A stretch of 64,000 bases of DNA, taken from CAZHVS01 sp964536015 (GTDB lineage Bacteria; Bacteroidota; Ignavibacteria; Ignavibacteriales; Ignavibacteriaceae). This document shows positions 1 through 9,106 of this stretch, piece by piece (within the stretch, counting starts at the first letter, position 1; every line of letters begins with the position of its first letter). The position numbers were made by a program, and so were the translations under genes. The notes beneath the pieces were generated by a model that was not told the origin of the DNA, did not search any database, and saw only the letters and a program-made list of their open reading frames with translations. The DNA lies in assembly GCA_964536015.1 (NCBI GenBank), contig CAZHVS010000013.1, positions 23,687 to 87,686 on the forward strand, in the 5' to 3' direction.

Positions 1-573
1 TATATAACCAACAAAAAATCCATATCCCCATGGAAGTCTTCCCATGTTTAATCGGCAGTCTGTATTTGCTCTAATGTTTCCAGTCAAAGAAGCCGTTCCT
101 TGAAGAGTTCCATTTATATATAGCTTTACATTGGAGCCATCATATGTACCTGCAAGAAAATACCATGTATTAGCGCTGGGATTAATTGTTGAATTTACTG
201 TTGCAGTTGTTCCAGAAGTATTTTCAACAGTAAACTGTATTTTGTTCCCCGTCTTTGTATTTCTAAGCCAAAACTGTCCGTGTTCCGTTGAAACGTTAAG
301 GGTGTTGTGAGTAGCATACGCTATATAAGTTGCGTATTGACCTTCTCGCTCATCGTGATTTGACACCGACCAATTACCCGGGTCAGTAGTCCATTTTACC
401 CATGCTGTTATCGTCATTTGGTTTGTAAATCCAAAATTAGGTTGACCACAGTAAATAAAATCGCCGTGCGAGTTAAATGTATAATTCTGAAAATTTATTG
501 CAGACCCAGCTTGCCCAAATGATATGACTTGATATAAAAAAAATAAAATTACTTTAATAATATTTTTTTTCAT
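1..573 (-). CDS. Partial secreted LamG/concanavalin A-like protein (N-terminal 191 aa)
   Basis: The open frame starts at an ATG at 573 and runs off the left edge of the window, so only the first 191 residues are seen. It begins with a signal peptide (MKKN, a hydrophobic core, then SFGQ). After that comes a LamG-like jelly-roll: an MTITAWVKW strand, a WYFLAGTYDG strand and a VKLYINGTLQG strand are the usual landmarks of the LamG/laminin-G 3 family. Such domains bind glycans or sit in large surface proteins. The other large secreted proteins nearby carry T9SS tails, so a tail may lie beyond the edge, but that part is not visible. Substrate and function are unknown. Confidence 0.75.
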   Translation of the reverse strand, partial: MKKNIIKVILFFLYQVISFGQAGSAINFQNYTFNSHGDFIYCGQPNFGFTNQMTITAWVKWTTDPGNWSVSNHDEREGQYATYIAYATHNTLNVSTEHGQFWLRNTKTGNKIQFTVENTSGTTATVNSTINPSANTWYFLAGTYDGSNVKLYINGTLQGTASLTGNIRANTDCRLNMGRLPWGYGFFVGYI

Positions 574-669
574 GCTAGTATCCCCTTATTCTTATAAAAC
601 TAACACATTTTTATATTAAACATACAATATTCAGTAATAATTACAAAACCGTTAATTAAAATTAAAGTG

Positions 670-3600
670 TCATTTAAGTATCATCATCTTTTTAACAGAA
701 TTGAATTTGTCACATTCAAGTTTATAAAAATAAACACCGCTCGAAAGTTTAGATGCATTAAATTCCAACTGATGATGACCAGCATCTTTAAATTCATCAT
801 TTATTAAAATTGCCACTTCATTACCAAGAACATCAAATATTTTCAATTTAACTTTTCCACTTATCGGTAAAGAATATTTTATAGATGTTGAAGGATTAAA
901 CGGATTGGGATAATTCTGTCTCAATTCAAATTGTTGTGGCAAGTGTTGTTTATCACTTATATTTACAATGGAATAATCATAAACAAAAAATTCATTCGCT
1001 TCAATATTTCCATTTCCATTTCCTGCAGGAACTTGGTTAAGGAGTGCACCACCATCCTGTGTTTGATATTGTCCCACAGCTATGTATAACCTTGCGGGAA
1101 TGTATTCAAATTCAGATTGAATATTTAAAGTACCTTCAACATAATTACCGGCAAAACTCTGTACGCCGCCATTATGTTCAAACCATCCTGCCCAGTTATT
1201 TGTACTTTCATTTCCAAGATATGCACCCCAGCCAACAACACTACCAGTCTTTATCCAGGGAGCATTTACTGGAGTCTTAAGTGAGTCTGTTACAAAAATG
1301 AAAACATCTTTGCCCTGTGATTGAGCCGATTGAGTAGCAACATAAAGTTGTGTTCCGTTCCAGCCTAAATATAAATCAACATTATTATTTGTCGCAGCTT
1401 TAATAACATTTGTAACATCAAGCTGTCCATCCATTGTAAATTGATTTCCGGTACTTCCACCACCAAGATTAATGTGATAATCAAGACCATTGTTATTATC
1501 CCATGTGTTATCAATATAATGAATTACAAAAGCAATACTATTTACACTTTGAATTGCATTATTAAATGGACCAATCTTTATTCTTAACTTGCCACTATCC
1601 GGTCCACTCATTGGTGATTCAACGGCGGGTCCTGTTCCATTAAACTTTACAGTTCCTGATGGCCAATAAATACTGTCAGGTGTCTGCCATTGACTTCCTG
1701 AATAATTTATTCCCCAGTGAAGTTTTCCACTTTTAGTTGCATTATTAACTACAACAACAATTGAATCATTTTTGGTTGGATTAACAGGAGACCACACAAC
1801 TGAGCTTGTTCCTCCACCACCGCTTCCCTGCAATCTACCAATCCAGCAATGACGAATCGGTGATTTCCCCACATTTCCCTGTCCATCGACTGCTTCAATG
1901 TAATAATCAATTAATGTATCCTGTAAACCTGTTATAGCTGTTGAGTATTCTTTAGCTTTAAGAAGTGGTGTGGGATTAGTATTAGATGGTTTATCAATGC
2001 CAGCAAGATTAATTTCAATCCAGTTAGTTACATCATTTCCACCAACATAAGTTTCATTATCAATTGTTGAAGTTGAATTGACCCCATCTTTATCGAAACG
2101 ATATTTTAATTTAACTGATTGAAGATTGCTTTTATCATATACATAAGTCCAAATTGTTACATCTCGGGTTTGGTTAATCCCCCACTCTGTTCCTCCCGGG
2201 TTATATGGTTCTCTTTGAGGAAGAAAAATAGTCGGTGGAGTTAAATCCTGCCCGGTTACCTGTTGAGCGTATTGAATAGCTTGATTTGAAGCTCGTGTCG
2301 GATGTGAATCCCATATTCCATTTAATGACCCATCCCAATACCAATAACAACTTGTTTCACCAACAAGAAGATATTTCCATGCATTAATAGTATTTGGATC
2401 ATTTGGGTTTATCTGGTTTGCAGTAAGCACTAAATTTTTTGCAGCAGTTATAACCCCCCAGGAATTATAATCAGGACTATATCCCTGGTTATTCGGATCA
2501 CCGAGCCATTTTTTAAATTCCGGATCACCATTATCAGCACCGCTCCAAGAGCCATCTTCAACGTGAATTACATCATTCTGAGCAGGTGGAAACATTTGTA
2601 AATAATCCTGTACTGTTGTACATACAAATCTTGATGGATTAGTAAGCAGCCAATTAACAAAACTCTGGAAGTTTGAATTGTAGTAACTTTCGCTTCCTCC
2701 GCCATAATTATCTCCATCGTGATGAAGTACAATCAAAATTGGATGAGCTGGATCAGTGTTATAACTTTCAAGTTGACTCATTACCGCTTCATAATTTAAT
2801 GCACCAAAGCCGCCGCGTCCATCTTCATTTCCCATATATCTATCGCAGGGAACAGCAATTATTCTGGTTTTATTTCCTGTTACAGGATCAACGTATTCAA
2901 CAAAATGAGGCTGCCTTCCCCATCTTGCAGAATTTCTTGTTGGTGCCCATAATCCATTTAGTTGAACCCAATCATTTGGATTGGGATTAAGTACGTCGCT
3001 TTTATTCATCTCATAAATGTTCCCTGAAGTATTAAAAGGATAATCAACGCATGTTCTATCGAAATGAATATTATCTACCAATACCCACTCAAAACCTTCA
3101 TCAACAAGTGCAGGAATCATTCTTGGTGTAAAAGCATTTTCGGGAGGAAAAATTCCTTTTGAATAAGTTCCAGGAAAATTTGTCTGAAACATTTGTTTGT
3201 GCATTTGTATTTGCTTTCTAACATCTGTGTAATCAAGCAAACCCATTAAAGGATGAAAATAACCAAACCCTACCATATCTAAACGAGGATTATTTAAACT
3301 TGTCTTGGCATTTCTTATGGAATTCCAGGAAGATTTCCAATTCAAAAAATTTCCGTTTCCATTTAATTCGAGATTATTCAGATTTTCAATCAGAGAACCC
3401 GAAAAACTAACCTGTGCACCTGCATTTGGTAGATTAGCATTAATTAATTTTTGAACAGCGTTTTTTGGCCAGGATGTGTATGGACCAGTTCGTTGATTAT
3501 GCACATCAATAACGGAAAAAGGATAACGATTATTTGATTCTGTTTGGATTATTGATTCATATGGCCAGTAAATAGGTTGATGCATATGCCAGAGAAATGC

Positions 3601-3708
3601 AATGTATATTGGGGTTGTTAATTGCTTTGATTTTTCATCTTTCTTCTCGTTTCCGGTAAAACCGAAAATAAAAGCTATAATAATCAATAACGCTATTAAT
3701 CGTCTCAT
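670..3708 (-). CDS. Secreted glycoside hydrolase family 57 protein with T9SS tail
   Basis: This 1012-aa exported protein has a signal peptide in its first ~20 residues and a GH57 catalytic domain at about 33-485. The GH57 conserved regions are visible: HMHQP at 41-45, FPPENAF with the candidate nucleophile Glu190, HHDGDNYGG with the candidate acid/base Asp331, and GETSCYWYWDG at 450-460. GH57 enzymes are retaining alpha-glucan hydrolases, branching enzymes or glucanotransferases, so an alpha-glucan substrate is likely, but the exact specificity cannot be read. Behind it lie an Ig-like region (about 490-620), a starch-binding-like beta domain (about 630-735), a further beta-sandwich (about 740-910) and a T9SS type A sorting domain (about 925-1012, NYPNPFNP). 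Most characterised GH57 enzymes are cytoplasmic, so a T9SS-exported form is notable. It lies downstream of the beta-lactamase on the same strand, 131 bp away. Confidence 0.85.
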   Translation of the reverse strand: MRRLIALLIIIAFIFGFTGNEKKDEKSKQLTTPIYIAFLWHMHQPIYWPYESIIQTESNNRYPFSVIDVHNQRTGPYTSWPKNAVQKLINANLPNAGAQVSFSGSLIENLNNLELNGNGNFLNWKSSWNSIRNAKTSLNNPRLDMVGFGYFHPLMGLLDYTDVRKQIQMHKQMFQTNFPGTYSKGIFPPENAFTPRMIPALVDEGFEWVLVDNIHFDRTCVDYPFNTSGNIYEMNKSDVLNPNPNDWVQLNGLWAPTRNSARWGRQPHFVEYVDPVTGNKTRIIAVPCDRYMGNEDGRGGFGALNYEAVMSQLESYNTDPAHPILIVLHHDGDNYGGGSESYYNSNFQSFVNWLLTNPSRFVCTTVQDYLQMFPPAQNDVIHVEDGSWSGADNGDPEFKKWLGDPNNQGYSPDYNSWGVITAAKNLVLTANQINPNDPNTINAWKYLLVGETSCYWYWDGSLNGIWDSHPTRASNQAIQYAQQVTGQDLTPPTIFLPQREPYNPGGTEWGINQTRDVTIWTYVYDKSNLQSVKLKYRFDKDGVNSTSTIDNETYVGGNDVTNWIEINLAGIDKPSNTNPTPLLKAKEYSTAITGLQDTLIDYYIEAVDGQGNVGKSPIRHCWIGRLQGSGGGGTSSVVWSPVNPTKNDSIVVVVNNATKSGKLHWGINYSGSQWQTPDSIYWPSGTVKFNGTGPAVESPMSGPDSGKLRIKIGPFNNAIQSVNSIAFVIHYIDNTWDNNNGLDYHINLGGGSTGNQFTMDGQLDVTNVIKAATNNNVDLYLGWNGTQLYVATQSAQSQGKDVFIFVTDSLKTPVNAPWIKTGSVVGWGAYLGNESTNNWAGWFEHNGGVQSFAGNYVEGTLNIQSEFEYIPARLYIAVGQYQTQDGGALLNQVPAGNGNGNIEANEFFVYDYSIVNISDKQHLPQQFELRQNYPNPFNPSTSIKYSLPISGKVKLKIFDVLGNEVAILINDEFKDAGHHQLEFNASKLSSGVYFYKLECDKFNSVKKMMILK

Positions 3709-3839
3709 TTACTTACTCCAGGAAATTCAATCTAATTCTAGTTGAAATATAAAAAAAGATTTTAACAATCCATTTAGGTAAAAACACGATCGCTAAAATT
3801 TCTCCTTAAATAAATCAAATGAATGATAATTGAGTTAAA

Positions 3840-4727
3840 TTATTCAATTGAATAATAATCCCAAACAGCTCTTGCAATCTTTGCTATAATCAGTTCACAT
3901 GTCTTCTCATCCGAAGTTGTATTTGAAATAAAAACTGTAACAGAAATATGTTTACCATCAGGCGTTACAATAATTCCTGCATCATTCAAAGCCGCTATTA
4001 CATCTTTATCACTCCTGCCAGATGAACCTGTTTTATGCGCAACAAGAGTTCCAGCAGGTAATAACCCTTTTAACCTATTCTGGCCAGTATATGTATTTAC
4101 AAGTTGTGTCCATAAAAAATTTTTTGTTTCTGGTAAAAGAATTTCATCTTTGTAAAACATTGTAAACAGTTCACTCATTGCTTTAGGAGTACACCAATTA
4201 TCAAATTGATAGCTCCAATCCTTATGCATTTCTTCTTCAGTATTTTTAATTGAAATCTCTGTTATTCCTATTCTATGGATAAAATCCTCGACAACTTTTG
4301 GTCCACCAACTTTTCTGAAAAGAATATCACAACCATTGTTATCGCTTTCAGCAACAGTTGCTGAAATAATTTCTGTAAGTGGAATAGTAATGTCTCTTTC
4401 CGGATATTTTTTCTTTAGCGGACTCCATGTATCGGGTAGCAATTCTTGATTTGTAATAAATAAGCTATCAGTTAATGAGAATATCCCCCGGTCTATAAAA
4501 TTTAATACCGCCAGCGTTAGTGGAAACTTGTAAACACTTTGCATAGGAAATTTTTTTTCTCCGTTCATTGAAAGAGTATCATTCGTTTCGATGCCACGAA
4601 TAGAGACCCCGACAGTTCCATCAAAATCGTTGACCAGATTTTCAATTTCAATTCTTAGTTTGTCTATTTGTGCAAACATGGTAATTGTATTAAAGATGAT
4701 AATAGTTGATAAAAATAGATTGCGCAT
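3840..4727 (-). CDS. Class A beta-lactamase, A2-like (CfxA/PER-type lineage)
   Basis: This 295-aa serine hydrolase has a signal peptide ending near residue 19 (MFAQ). All class A landmarks are present: S64-V-Y-K67 (SxxK nucleophile motif), S128-D-N130, a Glu in NTEEEMHKD (Glu164 is the likely general base of the omega loop) and K232-T-G. The NTExxMHxDW context around the omega loop is typical of the A2 branch (PER, CfxA, CepA, CblA), which is found mainly in Bacteroidota. It should hydrolyse beta-lactams in the periplasm, probably with cephalosporin preference by analogy with A2 enzymes. No IS element, integron or regulator adjoins it, which suggests a chromosomal resident gene rather than a recently acquired one. 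The upstream non-coding region (4728-5402) may hold its promoter. Confidence 0.9.
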   Translation of the reverse strand: MRNLFLSTIIIFNTITMFAQIDKLRIEIENLVNDFDGTVGVSIRGIETNDTLSMNGEKKFPMQSVYKFPLTLAVLNFIDRGIFSLTDSLFITNQELLPDTWSPLKKKYPERDITIPLTEIISATVAESDNNGCDILFRKVGGPKVVEDFIHRIGITEISIKNTEEEMHKDWSYQFDNWCTPKAMSELFTMFYKDEILLPETKNFLWTQLVNTYTGQNRLKGLLPAGTLVAHKTGSSGRSDKDVIAALNDAGIIVTPDGKHISVTVFISNTTSDEKTCELIIAKIARAVWDYYSIE

Positions 4728-4936
4728 TTTTAGCTTTTCTAAGTTTAAGTTAAATTATAAAAAACTATAATTGTAATTTATGTTTGGAGTAATCGAAGAA
4801 AAAGTACAAAAGAACATTTTAGTTTAAAAGAGTCTGTATTATTCAAAAAAAACCGGGGGAAAAAATAATAATGTAGTACCATTTGCAATCCCCCGGAATA
4901 AGGATAAAAAAGGGTTTTGACACCAACCCCGAAAGA

Positions 4937-4971
4937 AGAACAGTACCATCCCTCCTTATAAGTACTGTTCT
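4937..4971. repeat. Perfect 10-bp inverted repeat (agaacagtac / gtactgttct)
   Basis: Arms 4937-4946 and 4962-4971 are exact reverse complements with a 15-nt spacer. The position is 210-245 bp upstream of the beta-lactamase start codon. It could be a regulator operator or an RNA hairpin; no function is assignable from sequence alone. Confidence 0.6.
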
Positions 4972-5256
4972 ATATTCCCACCTCTGAATGAAATTTATCC
5001 CGAACAAATTATCTGGCTTTTACAGGTACCAAATTGATAATTCATTTATTCATTCCCACGCACTTTGAACGATATTTCCCGAACAAAAACATTAGTCTTT
5101 AAAAAATTTTGTCGTCCAAAAAGCAGAGTTCACTACTTAAAAACTAAAAATAATTATCTGTTTATTGAGTCGAATAGAGTTGTTTTTGAAGTGCTGATTG
5201 ATTTGAATTGTTCTTTACAAATTTAAATTTTCTTAAAATATGAGTCAAGAGTTGTC

Positions 5257-5303
5257 TACCCTACTTTTACCCTACTTTTTTTAGGTAGGGTAAAAGTAGG
5301 GTA
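5257..5303. repeat. Perfect 19-bp inverted repeat made of 11-bp direct repeats
   Basis: Arms 5257-5275 and 5285-5303 are exact reverse complements around a 9-nt T-rich loop. Each arm is itself built from the iterated unit tagggtaaaag (or its complement), and a partial third unit continues to about 5312. The hairpin has no U-tract on either side in a position that would make it an ordinary terminator, and a separate terminator lies nearer the adjacent gene. Confidence 0.7.
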
Positions 5304-5360
5304 AAAGTGGGGTGAATTCTGGGAACTTTTTTCAGGCGTAATTTTAATTTTTAAAAAAAT

Positions 5361-5384
5361 AAAGCCGTTCAATTTGAACGGCTA
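5361..5384 (-). terminator. Rho-independent terminator of the 5403-8642 gene
   Basis: The stem agccgttcaa/ttgaacggct (5363-5383) lies 20 bp beyond the stop codon on the minus strand. It is followed on that strand by a T-rich run (tttattttttt), the usual intrinsic terminator layout. Confidence 0.75.
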
Positions 5385-5402
5385 AAAAATAATCCATAAA
5401 AA

Positions 5403-8400
5403 TTATTTTATTATTATCATTTTTTTAATAGAATTAAACCTGCCACTCTCGAGTTTATAAAAATATACTCCACTTGCAATCTTCTTTGCATTAAATTCTG
5501 CATTGTGATAGCCTGCTTCTTTTAATTCATTTTTTACTATTGTCGCTACTTCGTTTCCTAAAATATCAAATATCTTTAATGTAACTTTTCCTTCTATGGG
5601 TAATGAATACTTTATTGTTGTTACTGGATTAAACGGATTTGGATAATTCTGGAATAATTCGAAATCAATTGGTAATCCAATTTCGATTTCTACTTCGTTT
5701 GAATATTCTGAAGTTCCATCAAAATTAACCTGTTTTAACCTGTAAGTATATTTACCAGTAGGCAAATTTTTGTCAATGAATTCATAATAATGTCTATCTG
5801 GTGATGTTCCACTGCCTTGCACAAATGAGACTACGGAGAAAAATCCTTCTTCTGATTTTCTTTCAATTACAAAACCCATATTGTTAACTTCTGATGCAGT
5901 AACCCAGTTTAGAAGTGCATCGTTGCCATGCTTTTTAACACTAAAGCTAAAAAGTTCTACAGGAATAGTTCCAAAAAGTCCACCAGAAAAAGCAACAATT
6001 CTTCCATCTCTTGAGCCGCCAATAAATTCAAGGCTTCCGTTCTTATCAATATCATCCATTTGCCAGACGCATTCAGCAGCAGTGCCGTTAGCTCCCGTTC
6101 CAAAAGCAAATGTAAAAATTGATTGTCCGTTTGTACTATTAAATACTTTAAGAAGATTTCCTAAATCCGCAGAAGCAACTTCTGGTTTGAAGTCCCCTGT
6201 TAAATCACCAAGCACGCCAGCTCCAAGTGTATTTCCCCCGGTTGGAGCAGACCAGATAAGATTTCCGGTTGCACCTTCAATAAGGAAACAACTAGGTGTA
6301 AGAGCACTAACTAAGACTTCCGGAACTCCATTACCTGTAACATCGGGACAGAGGAATATATCCTCAATATAAACATTTCCAAGATTATATTGCCACAACA
6401 ACTGACCGTTATTCCCAGCAAGAGCATATACTTTGCCATCAAATCCACCGACAATAATATCTGATGTTGACGTTCCACCAATATTTTGTATTTCAACTAA
6501 TCCCCATGGAGAACCAGTTGCATTATAAGTCCATATTATTTGTCCAAGTTTATTAAAGCCGATAACTTGTCCTGCACTTTGATTAGCTATTCTTGAACCA
6601 ACAGCTCCTCCGTCATCAGTAGATATAATTGCATATTTTAATTTTTGTTCTGATGCCTGGTTAATTTGCCATAAGATATTTCCATTTGTGCCATCAAGAC
6701 AGTAAACAGAAAATCTTCCCTGTCCAGTTGTTTCATTTCCACTAACAGAAGCAAGTACGTCTTTTTTACCATCATTGTTAAAATCCCTTTTTACATCAAC
6801 AGCCCAGACATCACCATTATTGTAGTTAACAGAATCTCCAAACTCCCAAATTTTTTGTCCAGTCACTCCATCAATTGCAATAACAGATTCACCGCCACCG
6901 CCAGTACCAACAACTACATCATTGATATTATCTCCGGAAATATCATCAATAAATTGTAATCCCTGGCTATAATCAACATTACCAGTATTGTTATTATTTG
7001 GAGCAAGATTATATATCCACAAAATATCTGCATTAACAGAGCTATTACCATTAAATGCAACAACGAGATAATTATCCGTTGCACCAATAATATCATCAAT
7101 TCCATCTCCATTGATATCATTGATTCGTTTTAAGTAACGCATTGTTAAATCATCTGCACTTGTGTTTGGATTATCAGGAGTTAATCCCGTCCATACAATT
7201 CCACCAAGAGTTGAATCGTATGATGCAGTGAATCCTCTTACAGAAACTTTTTTTAATGTACCATTTACTGCATTTGAATATACTTTTATCGTGTCTTTAT
7301 AATTCAACCATGCTGTTGGTTTGAACCATACTCTTAATGAAGCTGAATCCGTATAAGGAATTGTAATAGGTAAAGAATAATTTCTTAAATAAAAATTCGG
7401 ATTATTAATCACAAGTGAATCGATTGTTAGAGTTTGAGTACCGCGATTATAGATTTTCAATTCTAAAGATGATGTACTGTTTTTTCTCCTGCCTTCAAAA
7501 TTCAAATCAGAGGAATAAAATTGTAAATGCGTTGTTCCATAGACTCCTCTTCCACTTAGTTGAACAACCTTAAGCGGTGTTGTTGGTGCATTTGAATATA
7601 TTCTCATTTCTGCAGATTGAATTCCAAATTCCAATGGATTAAAAGTTACTGTATAAGTTTTTGATTGCCCTGAAGTAATTGTATGCGGAGTATTTGTAGG
7701 AGTATAAGTAAACAGTGAATTAGTAATTCTTATTGAATCTATTACAAGATTTGCAGTACCAGTATTTGTAACAACAAGATTCAGGTTTTGCGGACTACCA
7801 ATCGTTACATCACCAAAGGCCACTGAAGATTGAGTGCTCAATACAGGAGTCCCACTCCCGGTCAAATTATATTTATAAAGCGATTTATAAGCAAGAGAAG
7901 TTCCTCCAGATCTATCGGCAATTAACCATAAGAATTGACCATCCCAGTGTAAACCTTTTGGATTCTGATCTCCATCTGGATCCGGACAAGTGATTGTAAA
8001 AATTGTATCTCCAACACTTTTTCTGTAAGCATAAATTTTTTCTGCGTCGCCCTGAAAATTATCTGTTACATAAAAAATAGTATCACCTTTAACTGTAATT
8101 CCAGCAACCTGTTTACCTCTCAAAGGGATAGTATCTGTAATTGTGTTCGTAGTCAAATCCATTCTATAAGCATAAGCAAATGGATAAGTAGTAAAATCAG
8201 GATAGTACAAAGAGAACCATAAATTATTTCCGACAATTTCTATATCTCCAACTCCAGCACTTGCACCACCAATAAGAGAAGGAAGTAAAATGCTGTCAAC
8301 TTTTGCACCTGTCGTACTGATTTTATAAATTTTTGCACCTGCAGTCATATAATCCTGTGCCCACCAAAAATAAGTTCCATCCCAGGCAAGTCCATGATTA

Positions 8401-8642
8401 AATTTAAAAGTTGAAGACACACTATCAAGAATAATCCCAGTGTTAGAAACTTTATACATCAGACAATATGGATAGTTTGTACCATCATAATCAGTAGCAA
8501 TCCACAAATCATTTCCCACGTGGGTTATTCCCCAAAAATAATTATAAGGGTTGTAATAAGGGAAGTTGTAAACATTGATTAAACTTTGAGAAAATGATAA
8601 TGTAGAAATGAACAAAACAACTAAAAATAAAAATTTTTTCAT
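5403..8642 (-). CDS. Large secreted ASH-domain / FG-GAP propeller protein with T9SS tail
   Basis: The start was set at the ATG at 8642 (1079 aa), because it has a good ribosome site (aaaggaaa) and opens directly into a signal peptide ending near SFSQ. An upstream in-frame start at 8702 would only add 20 residues inside the neighbouring gene. Domains in order: an N-terminal beta-propeller-like region (about 25-260), two ASH/choice-of-anchor-D Ig-like domains (about 270-368 and 372-470), and a second propeller with FG-GAP/PQQ-like repeats (DINGDGIDD near 509-517, DFNNDGKKD) at about 480-900. The rest is a fibronectin-like module beginning PVELFSF and a T9SS type A sorting domain (NYPNPFNP) in the last ~85 residues. 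It is likely a surface or extracellular protein of unknown ligand. The gene follows the B12-binding gene by 16 bp. Confidence 0.85.
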   Translation of the reverse strand: MKKFLFLVVLFISTLSFSQSLINVYNFPYYNPYNYFWGITHVGNDLWIATDYDGTNYPYCLMYKVSNTGIILDSVSSTFKFNHGLAWDGTYFWWAQDYMTAGAKIYKISTTGAKVDSILLPSLIGGASAGVGDIEIVGNNLWFSLYYPDFTTYPFAYAYRMDLTTNTITDTIPLRGKQVAGITVKGDTIFYVTDNFQGDAEKIYAYRKSVGDTIFTITCPDPDGDQNPKGLHWDGQFLWLIADRSGGTSLAYKSLYKYNLTGSGTPVLSTQSSVAFGDVTIGSPQNLNLVVTNTGTANLVIDSIRITNSLFTYTPTNTPHTITSGQSKTYTVTFNPLEFGIQSAEMRIYSNAPTTPLKVVQLSGRGVYGTTHLQFYSSDLNFEGRRKNSTSSLELKIYNRGTQTLTIDSLVINNPNFYLRNYSLPITIPYTDSASLRVWFKPTAWLNYKDTIKVYSNAVNGTLKKVSVRGFTASYDSTLGGIVWTGLTPDNPNTSADDLTMRYLKRINDINGDGIDDIIGATDNYLVVAFNGNSSVNADILWIYNLAPNNNNTGNVDYSQGLQFIDDISGDNINDVVVGTGGGGESVIAIDGVTGQKIWEFGDSVNYNNGDVWAVDVKRDFNNDGKKDVLASVSGNETTGQGRFSVYCLDGTNGNILWQINQASEQKLKYAIISTDDGGAVGSRIANQSAGQVIGFNKLGQIIWTYNATGSPWGLVEIQNIGGTSTSDIIVGGFDGKVYALAGNNGQLLWQYNLGNVYIEDIFLCPDVTGNGVPEVLVSALTPSCFLIEGATGNLIWSAPTGGNTLGAGVLGDLTGDFKPEVASADLGNLLKVFNSTNGQSIFTFAFGTGANGTAAECVWQMDDIDKNGSLEFIGGSRDGRIVAFSGGLFGTIPVELFSFSVKKHGNDALLNWVTASEVNNMGFVIERKSEEGFFSVVSFVQGSGTSPDRHYYEFIDKNLPTGKYTYRLKQVNFDGTSEYSNEVEIEIGLPIDFELFQNYPNPFNPVTTIKYSLPIEGKVTLKIFDILGNEVATIVKNELKEAGYHNAEFNAKKIASGVYFYKLESGRFNSIKKMIIIK

Positions 8643-8658
8643 AGTGATTTCCTTTCTT

Positions 8659-9066
8659 TTAATTTCTTGGATTCTTATTAACCCAGTTTTTAATATATTC
8701 AACTATATCCACGGTTGAAGAGCCAGGAGTAAATAATTTTCCAATTCCTAATTCCTGTAAAGATTTGTTATCTTCTTCTGAAATAATTCCACCACCAGTC
8801 AAAAGAATGTCAGTCATATTTTTTTCTTTCATCAGATGGTAGATCTTTGGAAAGAGAGTCATATGAGCACCGGAAAGAATGCTAATTCCAATAACATCTA
8901 CATCTTCTTGGATTGCTGCTTCAACAATCATTTCCGGTGTTTGCCTTAAGCCTGTGTAAATAACTTCCATCCCTGCATCACGAAGAGCAGAAGCAATAAC
9001 TTTTGCACCTCGGTCATGACCATCAAGTCCCGCTTTAGCAATTAACACACGAATTCTTTTTTCCAT
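8659..9066 (-). CDS. Stand-alone cobalamin-binding protein, methylmalonyl-CoA mutase C-terminal type
   Basis: This 135-aa protein consists of one B12-binding Rossmann-like domain. The Co-ligand motif DxHxxG is present as D15-G-H17-D-R-G20, followed by the GxSxL-like ISILSGAH and the GGG loop (LTGGGII) that contact the cobalamin tail. It matches the C-terminal or small-subunit domain of methylmalonyl-CoA or isobutyryl-CoA mutases (base-off, His-on). In this family the domain pairs with a separate TIM-barrel mutase subunit, but neither a mutase catalytic subunit nor MeaB lies in the window. It sits at the end of a minus-strand housekeeping run, 40 bp after the HIT gene. A role as the small mutase subunit is inferred. 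Confidence 0.85.
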   Translation of the reverse strand: MEKRIRVLIAKAGLDGHDRGAKVIASALRDAGMEVIYTGLRQTPEMIVEAAIQEDVDVIGISILSGAHMTLFPKIYHLMKEKNMTDILLTGGGIISEEDNKSLQELGIGKLFTPGSSTVDIVEYIKNWVNKNPRN

Positions 9067-9106
9067 CCTTTAACTCCACACACAATTAAAAATATGCTAT
9101 TTATTT

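Larger units (their letters stand above)
4728..5402. other. 675-bp non-coding region with several inverted repeats
   Basis: I see no supportable gene here. The stretch holds a 7-bp inverted repeat at 4853-4859/4890-4896 (ccggggg/cccccgg), a perfect 10-bp inverted repeat at 4937-4946/4962-4971, two copies of cccgaacaaa (near 4999 and 5079), a perfect 19-bp inverted repeat at 5257-5303 and a terminator hairpin at 5363-5383. The density of structure is much higher than in the other gaps of the window. It separates the beta-lactamase promoter side from the 3' end of the gene at 5403. Confidence 0.7.

Noticed and set aside
5257..5303. CRISPR or phage-type array
   Set aside because: There are only two to three short units with no spacers between them and no cas gene in the window.
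670..8642. Mobile element explanation for the nearly identical T9SS tails at 670 and 5403
   Set aside because: Similarity is at the protein-domain level, the DNA has diverged, and no transposase or terminal repeats are present. Sorting-domain conservation explains it.
8643..8702. A 20-residue N-terminal extension of the 5403-8642 protein
   Set aside because: It would precede the signal peptide and overlap the B12-binding gene, while ATG 8642 has a good ribosome site.
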